From: Streptomyces halobius
GTDB taxonomy: Bacteria; Actinomycetota; Actinomycetes; Streptomycetales; Streptomycetaceae
DNA length: 64,000 nucleotides
Direction of reading: 5' to 3'
Assembly (NCBI RefSeq): GCF_023277745.1
Contig: NZ_CP086322.1
Span: forward strand, 4,278,001 to 4,342,000
In this document: positions 32,372-42,897 of the stretch, piece after piece
How the letters are laid out: each line of letters starts with the position of its first letter
Position numbering within the stretch: position 1 is the stretch's first letter
Translations under genes and position numbers: made by a program
Notes under the pieces: generated by a model
Seen by the model: the letters and a program-made list of their open reading frames with translations, nothing else
Database searches by the model: none
What the model was told of the DNA's origin: nothing

Positions 32372-32617
32372 TCACGCAGGCACTCCCAACGCCTCCCACA
32401 GGCTCAACGTCGCAACCTTCTGGGTCTCGCCCACCGGGATCGTCTTCGCCGGGAACTTCTCCGCCTTGATCAGCGCATACGCCTTGTCGGTGCCGATCCC
32501 GAACGCACGCGCAGCCGTCGCCACGCTCACCGCAGCAGGCAGCGACCGCAGCTCCTCAATCGACATCCCGCCCCGCGCACGGGCCGGCACGCCAGAGGTA
32601 GTCACAGATGAGGTCAT
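32372..32617 (-). CDS. Excisionase-like HTH protein
   Basis: An 81-aa protein with a MerR/Xis-type HTH: SIEELRSLPAAVSVATAARA, FGIGTDKAYALIKAEKFPAK, then a beta wing VATLSLWEALG. Such proteins bend attachment-site DNA for excision or regulate integrase. It is divergent from the tyrosine integrase with a 126-bp shared promoter region. Confidence 0.65.
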   Translation of the reverse strand: MTSSVTTSGVPARARGGMSIEELRSLPAAVSVATAARAFGIGTDKAYALIKAEKFPAKTIPVGETQKVATLSLWEALGVPA

Positions 32618-32743
32618 AGGTGGTCACATCCCTCTTCCCCGCGCCACCTGACCGGAAGCATACGACGGCCAAGGAAGCGTCTCCTTCGCTACAGCAAGAT
32701 CAGGACACGTACGGATGATCCAGCCCAAACCAGGGGGCCCAGC
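32618..32743. promoter_or_regulatory. Divergent xis / integrase promoter region
   Basis: 126 bp between the two start codons. TTCGCTACAGCAAGATCAGG lies on the integrase side; no strong consensus promoter is seen. Confidence 0.3.
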
Positions 32744-34399
32744 GTGTTCGACGGCAGCATCTACCGGCGATGCAAGTGCACCGAGCCGAAGCTCGACGAC
32801 CAAGGCCAACCTGTCCTCGACGCGAGAGGCAAACCCAAGGTCCGCGAACTCGGCTCTGCATGCCCGCAGTTGAAGAAGCGCGACCACGGCTCTTGGTACT
32901 ACTACCTCAACCTCCCCGACGGCCCCGGAGGAGAGCGGCGGCGCCCCCGCAAAGGAGGCCACAGCACCTCCAAGAAGGCCAAGGAGGAAGCGCAAAAGAT
33001 CTGGGACGAGGCGCACGACGGCATCGACGTCGACTCCAAGGAGACCGTCGCCGCCTACCTCAACCGCTGGATGGACAAGCGCGTCGACCTCAAGCGCGGC
33101 ACCCGCGACGACTACCGCGACTACATCGACCGCATCTTCATACCCGCCCTCGGCCACCTCACCATGCGCGAACTCCGAGAGCGCCACATCCAGGAGATGT
33201 TCAAGAAGGTCTGGGCGTTCAACAAGGTCAAGGAAACCAACCGCCTTGCCGCTCAGCAGGCCAAAGCCGAATGCGACGACGCCTACCGGGCATGGAAGCA
33301 GGCTCCCAAGCCCCGGCCCCAGCACTTCCGGCAGCGGTGGGACGCAGCCAAAGCTGCCCTCAAGGAAGCTCGCACCAAGCCCCGCCGGGACACCGGCCCT
33401 GGCACACAGAAGAAGTACAAGAACACCCTCGCCGCAGCCCTCGACGACGCGGTCACCGAGAAGCTGATCACCGAGAACTGGGCGAAGAACGTCACCCTCC
33501 CCAAGTACGAGCGCCCCGAAGCCCTCGTCTGGACAGACGAACGCGTCGCCCGCTGGAAGCTCACCGGCGAGAAGCCCAGCCCCGTCATGGTGTGGACCCC
33601 CGAACAGACCGGCGAGTTCCTCGACGCCGCAGTCGACCACCCCATGTACGTCATGTGGCACCTCATGGTGTTCCGCGCGCCCCGCCGCGGTGAAGCATCA
33701 GGCCTGCCCTGGACCGAAGTCGACATGACCCGGGGCGTAGCCAAGATCGTCGAGCAACTGGTCACCGGCTCTGCCTACGAGGTGTGGGAGGACACCCCCA
33801 AGAGCCGCGCAGGCAAACGCAGCCTCACCCTCGACTCCGCGACTTTCGCCCTCCTGACCGCCTGGCGCGAAGTGCAGAAAGCCCAACGCGCCGAGTGGGA
33901 AGAGAAGCACCGCGACAACCCCGACAAGTACGGCCCTTACATCGACTCCGGCAAGGTCTTCACCCAGGCCGACGGAAGCCCGTGGCACCCCGACAACGTC
34001 TCCCAGGCCTTCGAGCGGTTCATCAAGCGCCTCGGCCTGCCTCCCATCCGGCTTCACGACCTGCGGCACTGCGCCGCGTCCCTCAGCCTCGCTGCCGGCC
34101 TGTCCATGAAGGCCATCCAGGCCCTGCTCGGCCACAGCAGCTACCAGCTCACCGCCGACACGTACACCTCACTGATGCCGCAGTTCGAGCAGGCGGCAGC
34201 CAACGCCCCAGTCGGGCTCGTGCCGCGCCGCAGCACCGCCGAGCAGCCCGCCGACCCGGAGACGCCGGCTGTCGCCGCAGAGGAGGAACCAGCTGCGCCC
34301 ACAGAGGTCAGAGAGCTTGACCAGAGCGCCGGAGACGGCCGCCATCTCTACGTTGTTTTGCCCTCTGTCCCCCTTGATGACGGCGCCGACGCCGCCTGA
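32744..34399 (+). CDS. Tyrosine site-specific integrase
   Basis: A 551-aa integrase. A SAM-like core-binding domain (~100-250) has WMDKRVDLKRGTRDDYRDYI and ERHIQEMFKKVW; a ~60-residue Lys/Pro-rich insert (~195-235) lengthens it. The catalytic domain has Arg in FRAPRRGEASGLPW, HDLRHCAASLSLAAG (H-x-x-R), LLGHSSYQLT and nucleophile Tyr in TADTYTSL. All catalytic residues are present. The gene ends 96 bp from the 3' end of tRNA-Thr, the usual target. GTG 32744. Confidence 0.9.
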   Translation: MFDGSIYRRCKCTEPKLDDQGQPVLDARGKPKVRELGSACPQLKKRDHGSWYYYLNLPDGPGGERRRPRKGGHSTSKKAKEEAQKIWDEAHDGIDVDSKETVAAYLNRWMDKRVDLKRGTRDDYRDYIDRIFIPALGHLTMRELRERHIQEMFKKVWAFNKVKETNRLAAQQAKAECDDAYRAWKQAPKPRPQHFRQRWDAAKAALKEARTKPRRDTGPGTQKKYKNTLAAALDDAVTEKLITENWAKNVTLPKYERPEALVWTDERVARWKLTGEKPSPVMVWTPEQTGEFLDAAVDHPMYVMWHLMVFRAPRRGEASGLPWTEVDMTRGVAKIVEQLVTGSAYEVWEDTPKSRAGKRSLTLDSATFALLTAWREVQKAQRAEWEEKHRDNPDKYGPYIDSGKVFTQADGSPWHPDNVSQAFERFIKRLGLPPIRLHDLRHCAASLSLAAGLSMKAIQALLGHSSYQLTADTYTSLMPQFEQAAANAPVGLVPRRSTAEQPADPETPAVAAEEEPAAPTEVRELDQSAGDGRHLYVVLPSVPLDDGADAA

Positions 34400-34423
34400 C
34401 GGGCTGTCCCCCGTTTGTCCCCC
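34366..34423. repeat. Three TGTCCCCC repeats after integrase (candidate arm-type sites)
   Basis: TGTCCCCC occurs at 34366-34373, 34405-34412 and 34416-34423, the last two 11 bp apart in start position, within the end of int and just past it. Repeats of this kind near attP bind the N-terminal domain of tyrosine integrases in known elements; that role is inferred here. Confidence 0.4.
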
Positions 34424-34433
34424 GGGCCATGAA

Positions 34434-34467
34434 AAAGCCCCCTCGGAGATGACTCCGAGGGGGCTTT
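34434..34467 (-). terminator. Terminator of tRNA-Thr (and/or integrase)
   Basis: AAAGCCCCCTCGGAG / CTCCGAGGGGGCTTT make a perfect 15-bp stem with a 4-nt loop. On the minus strand it is followed by TTTTTC, a good intrinsic terminator for the tRNA, 29 bp after the tRNA 3' end. It also ends the integrase transcript on the plus strand. Confidence 0.75.
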
Positions 34468-34495
34468 CCATTGCATTTTGCCTGGTCAGGCAAGA

Positions 34496-34568
34496 GCCCC
34501 CTGTCGGATTCGAACCGACGACCTTCGCTTTACAAGAGCGGTGCTCTGACCAGCTGAGCTAAGGAGGC
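34496..34568 (-). tRNA. tRNA-Thr (UGU)
   Basis: 73 nt fold as a cloverleaf on the minus strand: acceptor GCCTCCT/AGGGGGC (one T-G), D arm GCTC...GAGC, anticodon stem CCGCT/AGCGA (C-A mismatch at the outer pair), loop CTTGTAA with anticodon TGT, T arm GTCGG-TTCGAAT-CCGAC. CCA is not encoded. It is the likely integration target of the adjacent integrase and marks the accessory/core boundary. Confidence 0.93.
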
Positions 34569-34747
34569 GTGCCTGGAGAAGTGTACCCAGGCGCGCCGGA
34601 TGCCGGTCCCATATTTTCGTGACCCACACACTACTGACTTCCGGTCCCCACCCGGGTAGCGTCACGAACAGTCCCGCCAGTGTGGACTACACCACTCCTT
34701 TACTCGGATCGTCCGGCACGTTCCTGCCGGTGAAGGGACCCATCACC

Positions 34748-35884
34748 ATGGCTACGGTCACGTATGACCAGGCAACCCGCATCTACCCGGGTGCCGACAA
34801 GCCCGCCGTCGACAAGCTCGACATCGCCATCGAGGACGGTGAATTCCTCGTTCTCGTCGGCCCCTCCGGCTGCGGCAAGTCCACCTCGCTGCGCATGCTC
34901 GCGGGGCTGGAGGACGTCGACGGCGGTGCCATCCGCATCGGGGACCGCGATGTCACCCACCTGCCGCCCAAGGACCGGGACATCGCGATGGTGTTCCAGA
35001 ACTACGCGCTGTACCCGCATATGACGGTCGCCGACAACATGGGCTTCGCACTCAAGATCGCGGGGGTCAACAAGGCCGAGATCCGGCAGAAGGTCGAGGA
35101 CGCGGCCAAGATCCTGGACCTTACGGAGTACCTGGGGCGCAAGCCGAAGGCGCTGTCCGGTGGTCAGCGCCAGCGGGTGGCCATGGGCCGGGCCATCGTC
35201 CGGGAGCCGCAGGTCTTCCTCATGGACGAGCCGCTGTCCAACCTGGACGCCAAGCTCCGTGTGCAGACCCGTACGCAGATCGCGGGCCTGCAGCGCCGCC
35301 TGGGCATCACGACCGTCTACGTCACCCACGACCAGGTCGAAGCCATGACCATGGGGGACCGCGTCGCCGTCCTCAAGGACGGTCTGCTGCAGCAGATCGA
35401 CTCACCGCGGAACATGTACGACCGCCCGGCGAACCTCTTCGTCGCCGGCTTCATCGGCTCGCCCGCGATGAATCTCATCGAGGTACCGATCACCGACGGC
35501 GGCGTGAAGTTCGGCAACAGCGTCGTCCCGGTGAACCGCGAGGCGCTGACCGCCGCGAGCGAGAAGGGCGACCGGACGGTGACCGTCGGCGTGCGCCCGG
35601 AGCACTTCGAGATCGTCGAGCAGGACGGCGCCGCCGTGAAGTCGCTGTCCAGGGAGACGGCGGACGCACCGGCCGGTCTGGCCGTGACCGTCAATGTCGT
35701 CGAGGAGCTCGGCGCCGACGGCTATGTCTACGGCACCGTCGAGGTCGGCGGCGAGCCGAAGGACCTGGTCGTCCGGGTCAGCGGCCGCCAGGTCCCGGAG
35801 AAGGGCACCCAGCTGCACGTCGTGCCGCGGCCGGGCGAGGCCCATGTGTTCTCGATGTCCACGGGCGAGCGGCTCTCGGACTGA
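34748..35884 (+). CDS. msiK: Sugar ABC transporter ATPase MsiK
   Basis: A 378-aa CUT1-family ATPase: Walker A GPSGCGKST (38-46), Q-loop MVFQNYALYPHM, signature ALSGGQRQRVAMGRA, Walker B VFLMDEPLSNLDAK, switch VTHDQ, then C-terminal OB-fold regulatory domain (GVRPEHFEIVEQDG, DLVVRVSGRQVPEKG). In Streptomyces MsiK is the shared ATPase for several sugar importers (cellobiose, maltose, xylobiose and others), which lack their own. It stands alone with no permease genes, as expected. ATG 34748 is preferred over the upstream frame. Confidence 0.9.
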   Translation: MATVTYDQATRIYPGADKPAVDKLDIAIEDGEFLVLVGPSGCGKSTSLRMLAGLEDVDGGAIRIGDRDVTHLPPKDRDIAMVFQNYALYPHMTVADNMGFALKIAGVNKAEIRQKVEDAAKILDLTEYLGRKPKALSGGQRQRVAMGRAIVREPQVFLMDEPLSNLDAKLRVQTRTQIAGLQRRLGITTVYVTHDQVEAMTMGDRVAVLKDGLLQQIDSPRNMYDRPANLFVAGFIGSPAMNLIEVPITDGGVKFGNSVVPVNREALTAASEKGDRTVTVGVRPEHFEIVEQDGAAVKSLSRETADAPAGLAVTVNVVEELGADGYVYGTVEVGGEPKDLVVRVSGRQVPEKGTQLHVVPRPGEAHVFSMSTGERLSD

Positions 35885-36354
35885 CGGGCCCTGAGGGGAC
35901 CTGAGGGACTCAAGGGCTGAGGTTCAAGGGCTGAGGTTCAAAGGGCTGAGGTTCAAAGGGCTGAGGTTCAAAGGGTCGGCGGATCTACGAATTGGATCTA
36001 CGGGCCGCCGACCCGACGGTAGGCAGGGGTGCGGGGCGCGCTGTACGTCGCTCCGCACCCCTGCCGCGTCCCCTGCCGCGCCCCCGAAGCCCCGACGGGT
36101 GGCCGGGGCACCCGGGCCCCGGAGTCTCGGCCGATCCCGGCCGGCGTCCCCCGGGCCCGCCAGAACCCCGTTCACGTCCGCAATCCACCCAAGTCTCCAA
36201 GAAATGCCCCATATCGGAACAATTCAGACCATTCACACATTTCCGACTATTCGCACCAGTGCGTCAACATCACAACCGCACCGACGGGCCATTCCGTCCC
36301 CCGATATGGTGACCAAATGTCGCCAAATCATCACCCCTCGCTACCATCGCGACC
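35885..36354. other. 470-bp gap between msiK and a secreted protein gene
   Basis: Besides the tandem repeat no gene is seen. The right part is AT-richer (36185-36340) and probably carries the promoter of the 36355 gene, without a clear consensus. Confidence 0.35.
35911..35975. repeat. 15-bp tandem repeat (4 copies)
   Basis: The unit AGGGCTGAGGTTCAA is repeated four times, the first copy one base different, directly after msiK. No function apparent; the repeat could fold weakly. Confidence 0.85.
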
Positions 36355-36810
36355 GTGAACTCCGCAGCCCGCCGCATCGGCCGAACTCTCGCCCTCGTAC
36401 TCCCCGTCGTCCTCGTCCTCTCCGGGACTCTCGCGGTCACCCGCGTCCCGTGGGCATCGACGACCACGGACTCCCAGGCGCTGACCGCATCCGCGTCCTC
36501 GACCTCGACCTCGACCTCGACCTCGTCGTCCGGGAAGGCTTCCACCAAAGCCGCCCCCCGAACCCCCCAGGCCGAGCTCCGCCAGCACCTCCTCGCCGAA
36601 CTCCAGGAGAAGAATCCCGGTGTTGCCCTGACCGCTCTCCAGACGGCCGTCACCGAGCGGCCCTCCCTGGCCAAGTACTGTGCCGCCATCGCCCGCGACC
36701 TCGGGCGCGCCGCGGTCCACAAGTACGGAGGGGCCGCCCACCGCGCCCAGAAATGGTCCCGCCCGGTGTGCGACACCTCCTTCGCCAGCGGCGTCGCCGC
36801 CGCCCAGTGA
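36355..36810 (+). CDS. Hypothetical secreted/membrane-anchored protein, 151 aa
   Basis: GTG 36355 starts an N-terminal hydrophobic segment (TLALVLPVVLVLSGTLAV, ~11-28) acting as signal or anchor. A Ser/Thr linker (STSTSTSTSSSGKAST) leads to a ~75-residue helical domain (QAELRQHLLAELQEKNPG, VTERPSLAKYCAAIARDLG) with two Cys (YCAAI, VCDTS) that may form a disulfide. Family not recognised. It precedes the nucleotidyltransferase by 30 bp and may share its transcript. Confidence 0.65.
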   Translation: MNSAARRIGRTLALVLPVVLVLSGTLAVTRVPWASTTTDSQALTASASSTSTSTSTSSSGKASTKAAPRTPQAELRQHLLAELQEKNPGVALTALQTAVTERPSLAKYCAAIARDLGRAAVHKYGGAAHRAQKWSRPVCDTSFASGVAAAQ

Positions 36811-36840
36811 ATCCGGCTCGCACCGCATAGGGTGCGAAAC

Positions 36841-37569
36841 ATGACCGATGCCCCGCATCCGCACCCCACGCAGGCCGTGGTCCTGGCCGGCGGCCAGGGC
36901 TCACGTCTCCGCCCCTATACCGATGACCGACCCAAGCCGATGGTCGAGATTCCCGGCACCGGAACCCCGATCATCGGCCATCAGCTGAACTGGCTGGCAG
37001 AGGAAGGCGTCACCGACGCCGTCGTCTCCTGCGGCCACCTCGCCGAGATCCTCCAGGACTGGCTGGGTCAGGCCCAACTACCTCTGCACGTCACGACAGT
37101 TGTCGAGACAGAACCGCTGGGCCGCGGCGGCGGCCTCAAGCACGCCGCCGCATCCCTCCCCCGCCCGGAAGAGCCCTGGTACGCCGCCAACGGTGACATC
37201 TGGACCCGCTTCCCGCTCCGCGAGATGGCCGCCTTCCACCATGAACGCGATGCCGCGGCCACCCTCGCGCTGGCCCGCCCGCGCATCCCGTGGGGCGCCG
37301 TCGAGACCGACGCGTTCGGGCACGTGCTGGACTTCATCGAGTCGCCGCCCTCGCCGTATCTCATCAACGCGGGCGTCTACGTCTTCTCCGCCGCCTTCAC
37401 GGATCTGCTGCCCACCCGCGGCGACCATGAGCGCACGACCTTCCCCCGCCTCGCCCGGGAACGCCGACTCGCCGGCTATCCGCTCCCGCACGGGGCCTAC
37501 TGGCGCGCCATCGACACGGCCAAGGACCTCACCGAGGCGGCGAAGGAGCTGGGGGCGGAGGGGCGTTGA
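36841..37569 (+). CDS. NDP-sugar nucleotidyltransferase
   Basis: A 242-aa nucleotidyltransferase: AVVLAGGQGSRLRPYTDDRP (G-G-x-G-x-R-L signature), KPMVEIPGTGTPIIGHQL, YAANGDIWTRF (metal Asp) and INAGVYVFSAAF. This is the GlmU/RmlA/ManC-type catalytic domain with no C-terminal beta-helix. It makes NDP-hexose from sugar-1-phosphate; mannose-1-phosphate guanylyltransferase is likely but the exact sugar is not certain. Confidence 0.82.
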   Translation: MTDAPHPHPTQAVVLAGGQGSRLRPYTDDRPKPMVEIPGTGTPIIGHQLNWLAEEGVTDAVVSCGHLAEILQDWLGQAQLPLHVTTVVETEPLGRGGGLKHAAASLPRPEEPWYAANGDIWTRFPLREMAAFHHERDAAATLALARPRIPWGAVETDAFGHVLDFIESPPSPYLINAGVYVFSAAFTDLLPTRGDHERTTFPRLARERRLAGYPLPHGAYWRAIDTAKDLTEAAKELGAEGR

Positions 37570-37805
37570 GCCTCGCCGGTGGAGGGCATTGAGCCTCGCC
37601 GGTGGAGGGCATTGAGCCTCGCCGGTGGAGGGCATTGAGCCTCGCCGGTGGCAGGAGTGAGCGTCGCCGGTGGAGGGCATTGAGCCTCGCCGGTGGCAGG
37701 AGTGAGCGTCGCCGGTGGAGGGCGTTGAGCCGTCGCCGCTGGAAGGGCGTTGAGGCGTCACCAGCGGAGCGGGTGAGCCGTCGCCGCTGGAGAGGGGATT
37801 GGGGG
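37560..37805. repeat. Degenerate ~23-bp tandem repeats
   Basis: About ten copies of a unit like GGCATTGAGCCTCGCCGGTG begin inside the last codons of the nucleotidyltransferase and run to ~37805, becoming less regular (CCGTCGCCGCTGGA variants). They suggest replication slippage; no gene lies in them. Confidence 0.85.
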
Positions 37806-38223
37806 CGCCGGCGGGATGGGGTTGAGCCTGCGGTCAGAGGGCGCTGAGACGCGCCCCAGGGGCGCGTTGGGCCGTCCAGAACCGGCCGTCCCCAGCGGGC
37901 CGTGGGCGCGGTCTTGAACCAGCGCGCCAGCGAGCATAGAGCCCGGTCTGGAACCGCCCCACCCCAGCAAGCACCGAGCCCGGCCTTAGCAAGCACCGAG
38001 CCCGGCCTTGAACCGGCGCCCCAACGGGCCTTGAACCGCCCCAGGGGCCTTGAACCGGTCGTGGTCCTGAACGGCCGCCCTGGGCACCGTCCTTCCGACT
38101 TGCCCCGTACCTCCCACGCCCGTCCCCCACACACCTGTCCCCGGCCACCAAAGGCGACCGGGGACAGGAAAAGGGGACAGGAAAGGGGCGGCAGCAGGCG
38201 CGGGCGGGTGCCCGCCGGACGTG
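37806..38223. other. Gap with GAACCG/GAGCCCGGCC repeats
   Basis: No gene seen. Degenerate repeats of CTTGAACCG and AGCAAGCACCGAGCCCGGCC (twice, 37972-38010) fill 37910-38060. A possible stem GGACAGG...CCTGTCC near 38130-38180 may end the DoxX transcript. Confidence 0.5.
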
Positions 38224-39882
38224 TCAGCCCAGGAGCCCGCCCAGGGTGCCCCCGCGGCCGGAGTCGTCTCCGGGGCCGGTGCTGTCGCCCGTGCCTCCGG
38301 TGGTACCTCCGCCGGTGCCGCCGCCGGACGTGGGCTTGGCCTGGGTCGGCGCCGGGACCCGGGTCGGCGTCGACTGTGGCGCGCTGGTGGTCGCGCCGGG
38401 ACGCTGTGCGGTACCGCTGGCGCTGCCGGACGGGGTGCCGGTCGCCGAGACGGACGGACGGCCCGTCGTGCCCGTCGTGTGCGAGGCGCCCGCGGACGGT
38501 GTCCCGGGGCGGTGCGAAGCGCTCCCGGAGTGGCTCTGTCCGGGCCGGGTGCGGCTCTTGGCGGGGCGGGGCAGCGGGGATCCGGGCAGGTTGTTGATCG
38601 CCGGTTCGCCGGGCCGCGGCACATGCGTGACCGTCGCGGACCGTACGGCGCCGCCGAGCAGCGAGCCGACCAGCAGGGTCAGCCCGGCCACCACCGTGGT
38701 CATCACGGCGCCGCGGCGCAGCACCCGGCGCCGCAGCTCGGCGACCTCGACCCGCGGGCCGAGCCGCCGCCATGCCTCGCCGGCCAGCCGGGCGTCCATG
38801 GAGTAGACCGGGGCGCCCGCGATGATCAGCGGGCTCCAGGCGGCGAGGTAGATGATGTCGGGGGCGTCGTAGGCGGGGACGGTGCGCCAGCTGACGGTCA
38901 TCAGCAGCGCTGCGGAGAGCAGCGCGCCGAACCAGGCCGCGAGCCGCTGCCACAGGCCGCACATCGTCAGCACGCCGACCACGACCTGCAGGAACGCGAC
39001 GGTCAGACCGGCGCCGACGGGGTGCGAGACGGCGAAGTCGCGCAGCGGCACGGCCAGTGCCCAGGGGTCGAGCGACTGCAGCCACTTGACCATGGAGCCC
39101 CGCTCGCCGCCGTCGAAGTAGACGGGGTCGCAGAGCTTGCCCATGCCGGCGTAGACGGAGATCAGACCGAGGAAGACGCGCAGCGGGAGGAGCACCACGC
39201 CGAGGTTCATCCGGCGGCCCGGGTAGTACGCGTGCCGGACGCTGTCGCCGCGCCGCTTGGACCCGGTGACGCCGCCGTCCCGCGTCTCGAACCGGTCGTT
39301 GTCGTACTCGTCTTCGTACTCGTCGTCGTAGACGTCGTCGTCGCCGTAGCCGTCCTCGCCGTAGCCGTCGTCGCCGTGGTCGCGGTCGCCGTAGCCGTTG
39401 TCGGCGTACGCGCGGCCCACGGGGCGTACGCCGCGCAGCAGGGTGTCCGGTTCGACGGGGCCGCGCTGGCCGATCACGGTCGTGGCGGGGGCGTCGTCGA
39501 GGCGGACCCGGGGCAGGACCTGGGTCGTGCCGACGTCGCTCTCCTCGGTGCGGCCGGCGTCGAGGCCGATGCCCGAGTCGCGTACCGCGTGCAGGAGTTG
39601 GGTGGTGGCGCCGGCCGTGCCGCCCGGTTCGGTGCGGCCGCTCCACACCACGGGTGCCCGGCGTCGGGGACGCGTGGAGCCCCGGATCACGGGGACGCGC
39701 CCGGTGTTCGCCATGGTGTGGCTCACGACGGGTTCGGCGAGCTGTACCCGGAAGCTGGCGTGGTTGACGACGACCTGAGCGGGATCGCACGGCACCTTGA
39801 CCGAGCTCAAGACCGACTCGTCATCGAAGCCCGGCGAGCGTCCCCCCGTAGGTGTGCGGGGTGTTCTGGTGTCCACGCTCAT
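38224..39882 (-). CDS. DoxX-family membrane protein with long disordered tails
   Basis: A 552-aa protein. The N-terminal 230 residues are soluble and disordered, with an acidic Asp/Tyr/Gly block (GYGDRDHGDDGYGEDG...). A DoxX-like four-helix membrane domain occupies ~238-370 (LGVVLLPLRVFLGLISVYAG, LTVAFLQVVVGVLTMCG). One more helix at ~400-420 is followed by a 130-residue Ser/Thr/Pro/Gly tail (exported side probable). DoxX proteins act in thiosulfate or redox-linked membrane complexes in some organisms; the role here is unknown. Confidence 0.75.
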   Translation of the reverse strand: MSVDTRTPRTPTGGRSPGFDDESVLSSVKVPCDPAQVVVNHASFRVQLAEPVVSHTMANTGRVPVIRGSTRPRRRAPVVWSGRTEPGGTAGATTQLLHAVRDSGIGLDAGRTEESDVGTTQVLPRVRLDDAPATTVIGQRGPVEPDTLLRGVRPVGRAYADNGYGDRDHGDDGYGEDGYGDDDVYDDEYEDEYDNDRFETRDGGVTGSKRRGDSVRHAYYPGRRMNLGVVLLPLRVFLGLISVYAGMGKLCDPVYFDGGERGSMVKWLQSLDPWALAVPLRDFAVSHPVGAGLTVAFLQVVVGVLTMCGLWQRLAAWFGALLSAALLMTVSWRTVPAYDAPDIIYLAAWSPLIIAGAPVYSMDARLAGEAWRRLGPRVEVAELRRRVLRRGAVMTTVVAGLTLLVGSLLGGAVRSATVTHVPRPGEPAINNLPGSPLPRPAKSRTRPGQSHSGSASHRPGTPSAGASHTTGTTGRPSVSATGTPSGSASGTAQRPGATTSAPQSTPTRVPAPTQAKPTSGGGTGGGTTGGTGDSTGPGDDSGRGGTLGGLLG

Positions 39883-39941
39883 CTAACCGAGTGACTCGCG
39901 GTTAAGACACTGCTTCGACCGGCTCGATCTGTCGGGGCACC

Positions 39942-40001
39942 GTCAAATGACGAAGTGGTCCCCAGACCGGTCACTCGGCATACGCAAACCGGTCATTTGA
40001 C
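39942..40001. repeat. Inverted repeat upstream of DoxX gene
   Basis: GTCAAATGAC (39942-39951) and GTCATTTGAC (39992-40001) are exact inverted copies, centred 50 bp apart, 60-120 bp before the DoxX start. This looks like a two-site operator for a dimeric regulator. Confidence 0.5.
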
Positions 40002-40270
40002 GTACGACACTGCACAACAATCGTCAATCGCCACGCACGGCAACCGTTCCTGCAACGCGCAGCAACCATCGCGGCCACGCATCGCAACCATGCATGTCAC
40101 ACACAGCTCCACACGCGGCGGTCATTCCCACCACGCACAGCAACCATCGATGGAGCGGGGCCGACGGCGCCCGGCCGCCTCCGCGAGAGCGGCGGAGGCC
40201 GAGCAGCACCACGGCCTGTCCGGTGGGTCAGGGCGGGAGAGGCCCTGGGGGTGTCGTCGGACTCCCCCTT
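40002..40270. other. Gap with degenerate GCAACC repeats
   Basis: No gene. CGCAnnGCAACCnT-like units recur (40028, 40058, 40082, 40135), spaced irregularly. Purpose unknown; the rlmB stop is at its right end. Confidence 0.4.
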
Positions 40271-41230
40271 CTAGCCCGCGCGGCGCCGCGCCGCCTCCCA
40301 CAGGACCACACCGGCCGCGACCCCGGCGTTCAGCGACTCCGCGCCGCCCGGCATCGGGATCCGCACCCGTACGTCACAGGTCTCGCCGACCAGCCGCGAC
40401 AGACCCTTGCCCTCGCTGCCGACCACCACGACGACCGGGCCGTCCAGCGCCTCGACGTCCTGCAGCTCCATCTCGCCGTCCGCGGCCAGGCCGACGACCA
40501 TGAGACCGGCCTTCCGGTACGACTCCAGGGTCCGGGTCAGGTTCGTGGCGCGCGCGACCAGCGTACGGGCCGCGGTGCCTGCCGAGGTCTTCCACGCGCC
40601 GGCCGTCATCCCGGCCGCCCGGCGCTCCGGGACGACCACGCCATGGCCGCCGAAGGCGCACACGGAGCGGACGACGGCGCCGAGGTTGCGCGGGTCGGTG
40701 ACCCCGTCGAGCGCCACGATCAGCGGGTCGTCACCGTCGTCGAAGGCGGCCGCGGCCAGGTCCTCGGGGTGCGCGTACTCGTACGGCGGCACCTGGAGGA
40801 CCAGGCCCTGGTGGTTGAGGCCGTTGGTCATCCGGTCCAGCTCGGGGCGCGGCGCCTCCAGCAGGTTGACGTCGCCGCGCTCCGTGGCGAGCTGCAGCGC
40901 CTCGCGCACCCGCTCGTCGTTGTCGATGAACTGCTGGACGTAGAGAGTGGTCGCGGGCACGCCGTCGCGCAGCGCCTCGAAGACCGGGTTACGGCCGACG
41001 ACGAGCTCCGCGGTGCCCTTCGCGCCGCCGCGCCGCGGGGCGGGCCGACGGGCGGCAGCCTGCTTCGCCTTGGCGTTGGCGATGCGGTTCTTGACATGCC
41101 CCTTGCGTACGGACGCGGGCGGGGTCGGCCCCTTGCCCTCCAGGCCCCGGCGCCGCTTACCGCCACTGCCGATCTGCGCGCCCTTCTTGCCGGACATGCG
41201 GCGGTTACTGCCTTGGCTTTTGCCGGCCAT
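40271..41230 (-). CDS. rlmB: 23S rRNA (guanosine-2'-O)-methyltransferase RlmB
   Basis: A 319-aa SPOUT (TrmH) methyltransferase. A basic N-terminal tail of ~80 residues is followed by the substrate-binding domain ([20 protein letters not shown]) and the knotted catalytic domain: [18 protein letters not shown] (motif 1), [14 protein letters not shown] (motif 2), [20 protein letters not shown] (motif 3). It methylates G2251-equivalent in the 23S peptidyltransferase loop. It follows cysS on the same strand, a classic pair. Confidence 0.93.
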   Translation of the reverse strand: MAGKSQGSNRRMSGKKGAQIGSGGKRRRGLEGKGPTPPASVRKGHVKNRIANAKAKQAAARRPAPRRGGAKGTAELVVGRNPVFEALRDGVPATTLYVQQFIDNDERVREALQLATERGDVNLLEAPRPELDRMTNGLNHQGLVLQVPPYEYAHPEDLAAAAFDDGDDPLIVALDGVTDPRNLGAVVRSVCAFGGHGVVVPERRAAGMTAGAWKTSAGTAARTLVARATNLTRTLESYRKAGLMVVGLAADGEMELQDVEALDGPVVVVVGSEGKGLSRLVGETCDVRVRIPMPGGAESLNAGVAAGVVLWEAARRRAG

Positions 41231-41389
41231 GGGTCACCTGTTTCCTCACTGCTCTCGACGTCTCGCGACGTGGAGTGGATACGTACACGGATCGGACGGA
41301 GTGCCCGTATGGACTGAGTGTCGCCCGAGCCCACCGGGAAGGGCGAATCCGGGTGGCGGCCGCGGCTCACGACGGTGTGACGGCGGCGG

Positions 41390-42784
<1,395 letters not shown>

Positions 42785-42897
42785 GGAACCAGGGTAGTCG
42801 GAACGAGGCAGTGCCCCGTGCCCCCTGGGACCGGGGAGACGGAAGCGTGACACTCGCCCGGTCCGCCCGGGTATCGGAGGGGCCGGGCCCCGGACGG

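Noticed and set aside
37560..37805. CRISPR array in the 23-bp repeats
   Set aside because: Units are head-to-tail without unique spacers and there are no cas genes. This is a tandem repeat.
37529..39790. A 753-codon Arg/Pro-rich frame on the minus strand
   Set aside because: It runs through repeats and antisense or out-of-frame to the DoxX and nucleotidyltransferase genes. Composition is GC-driven and no domain is seen.
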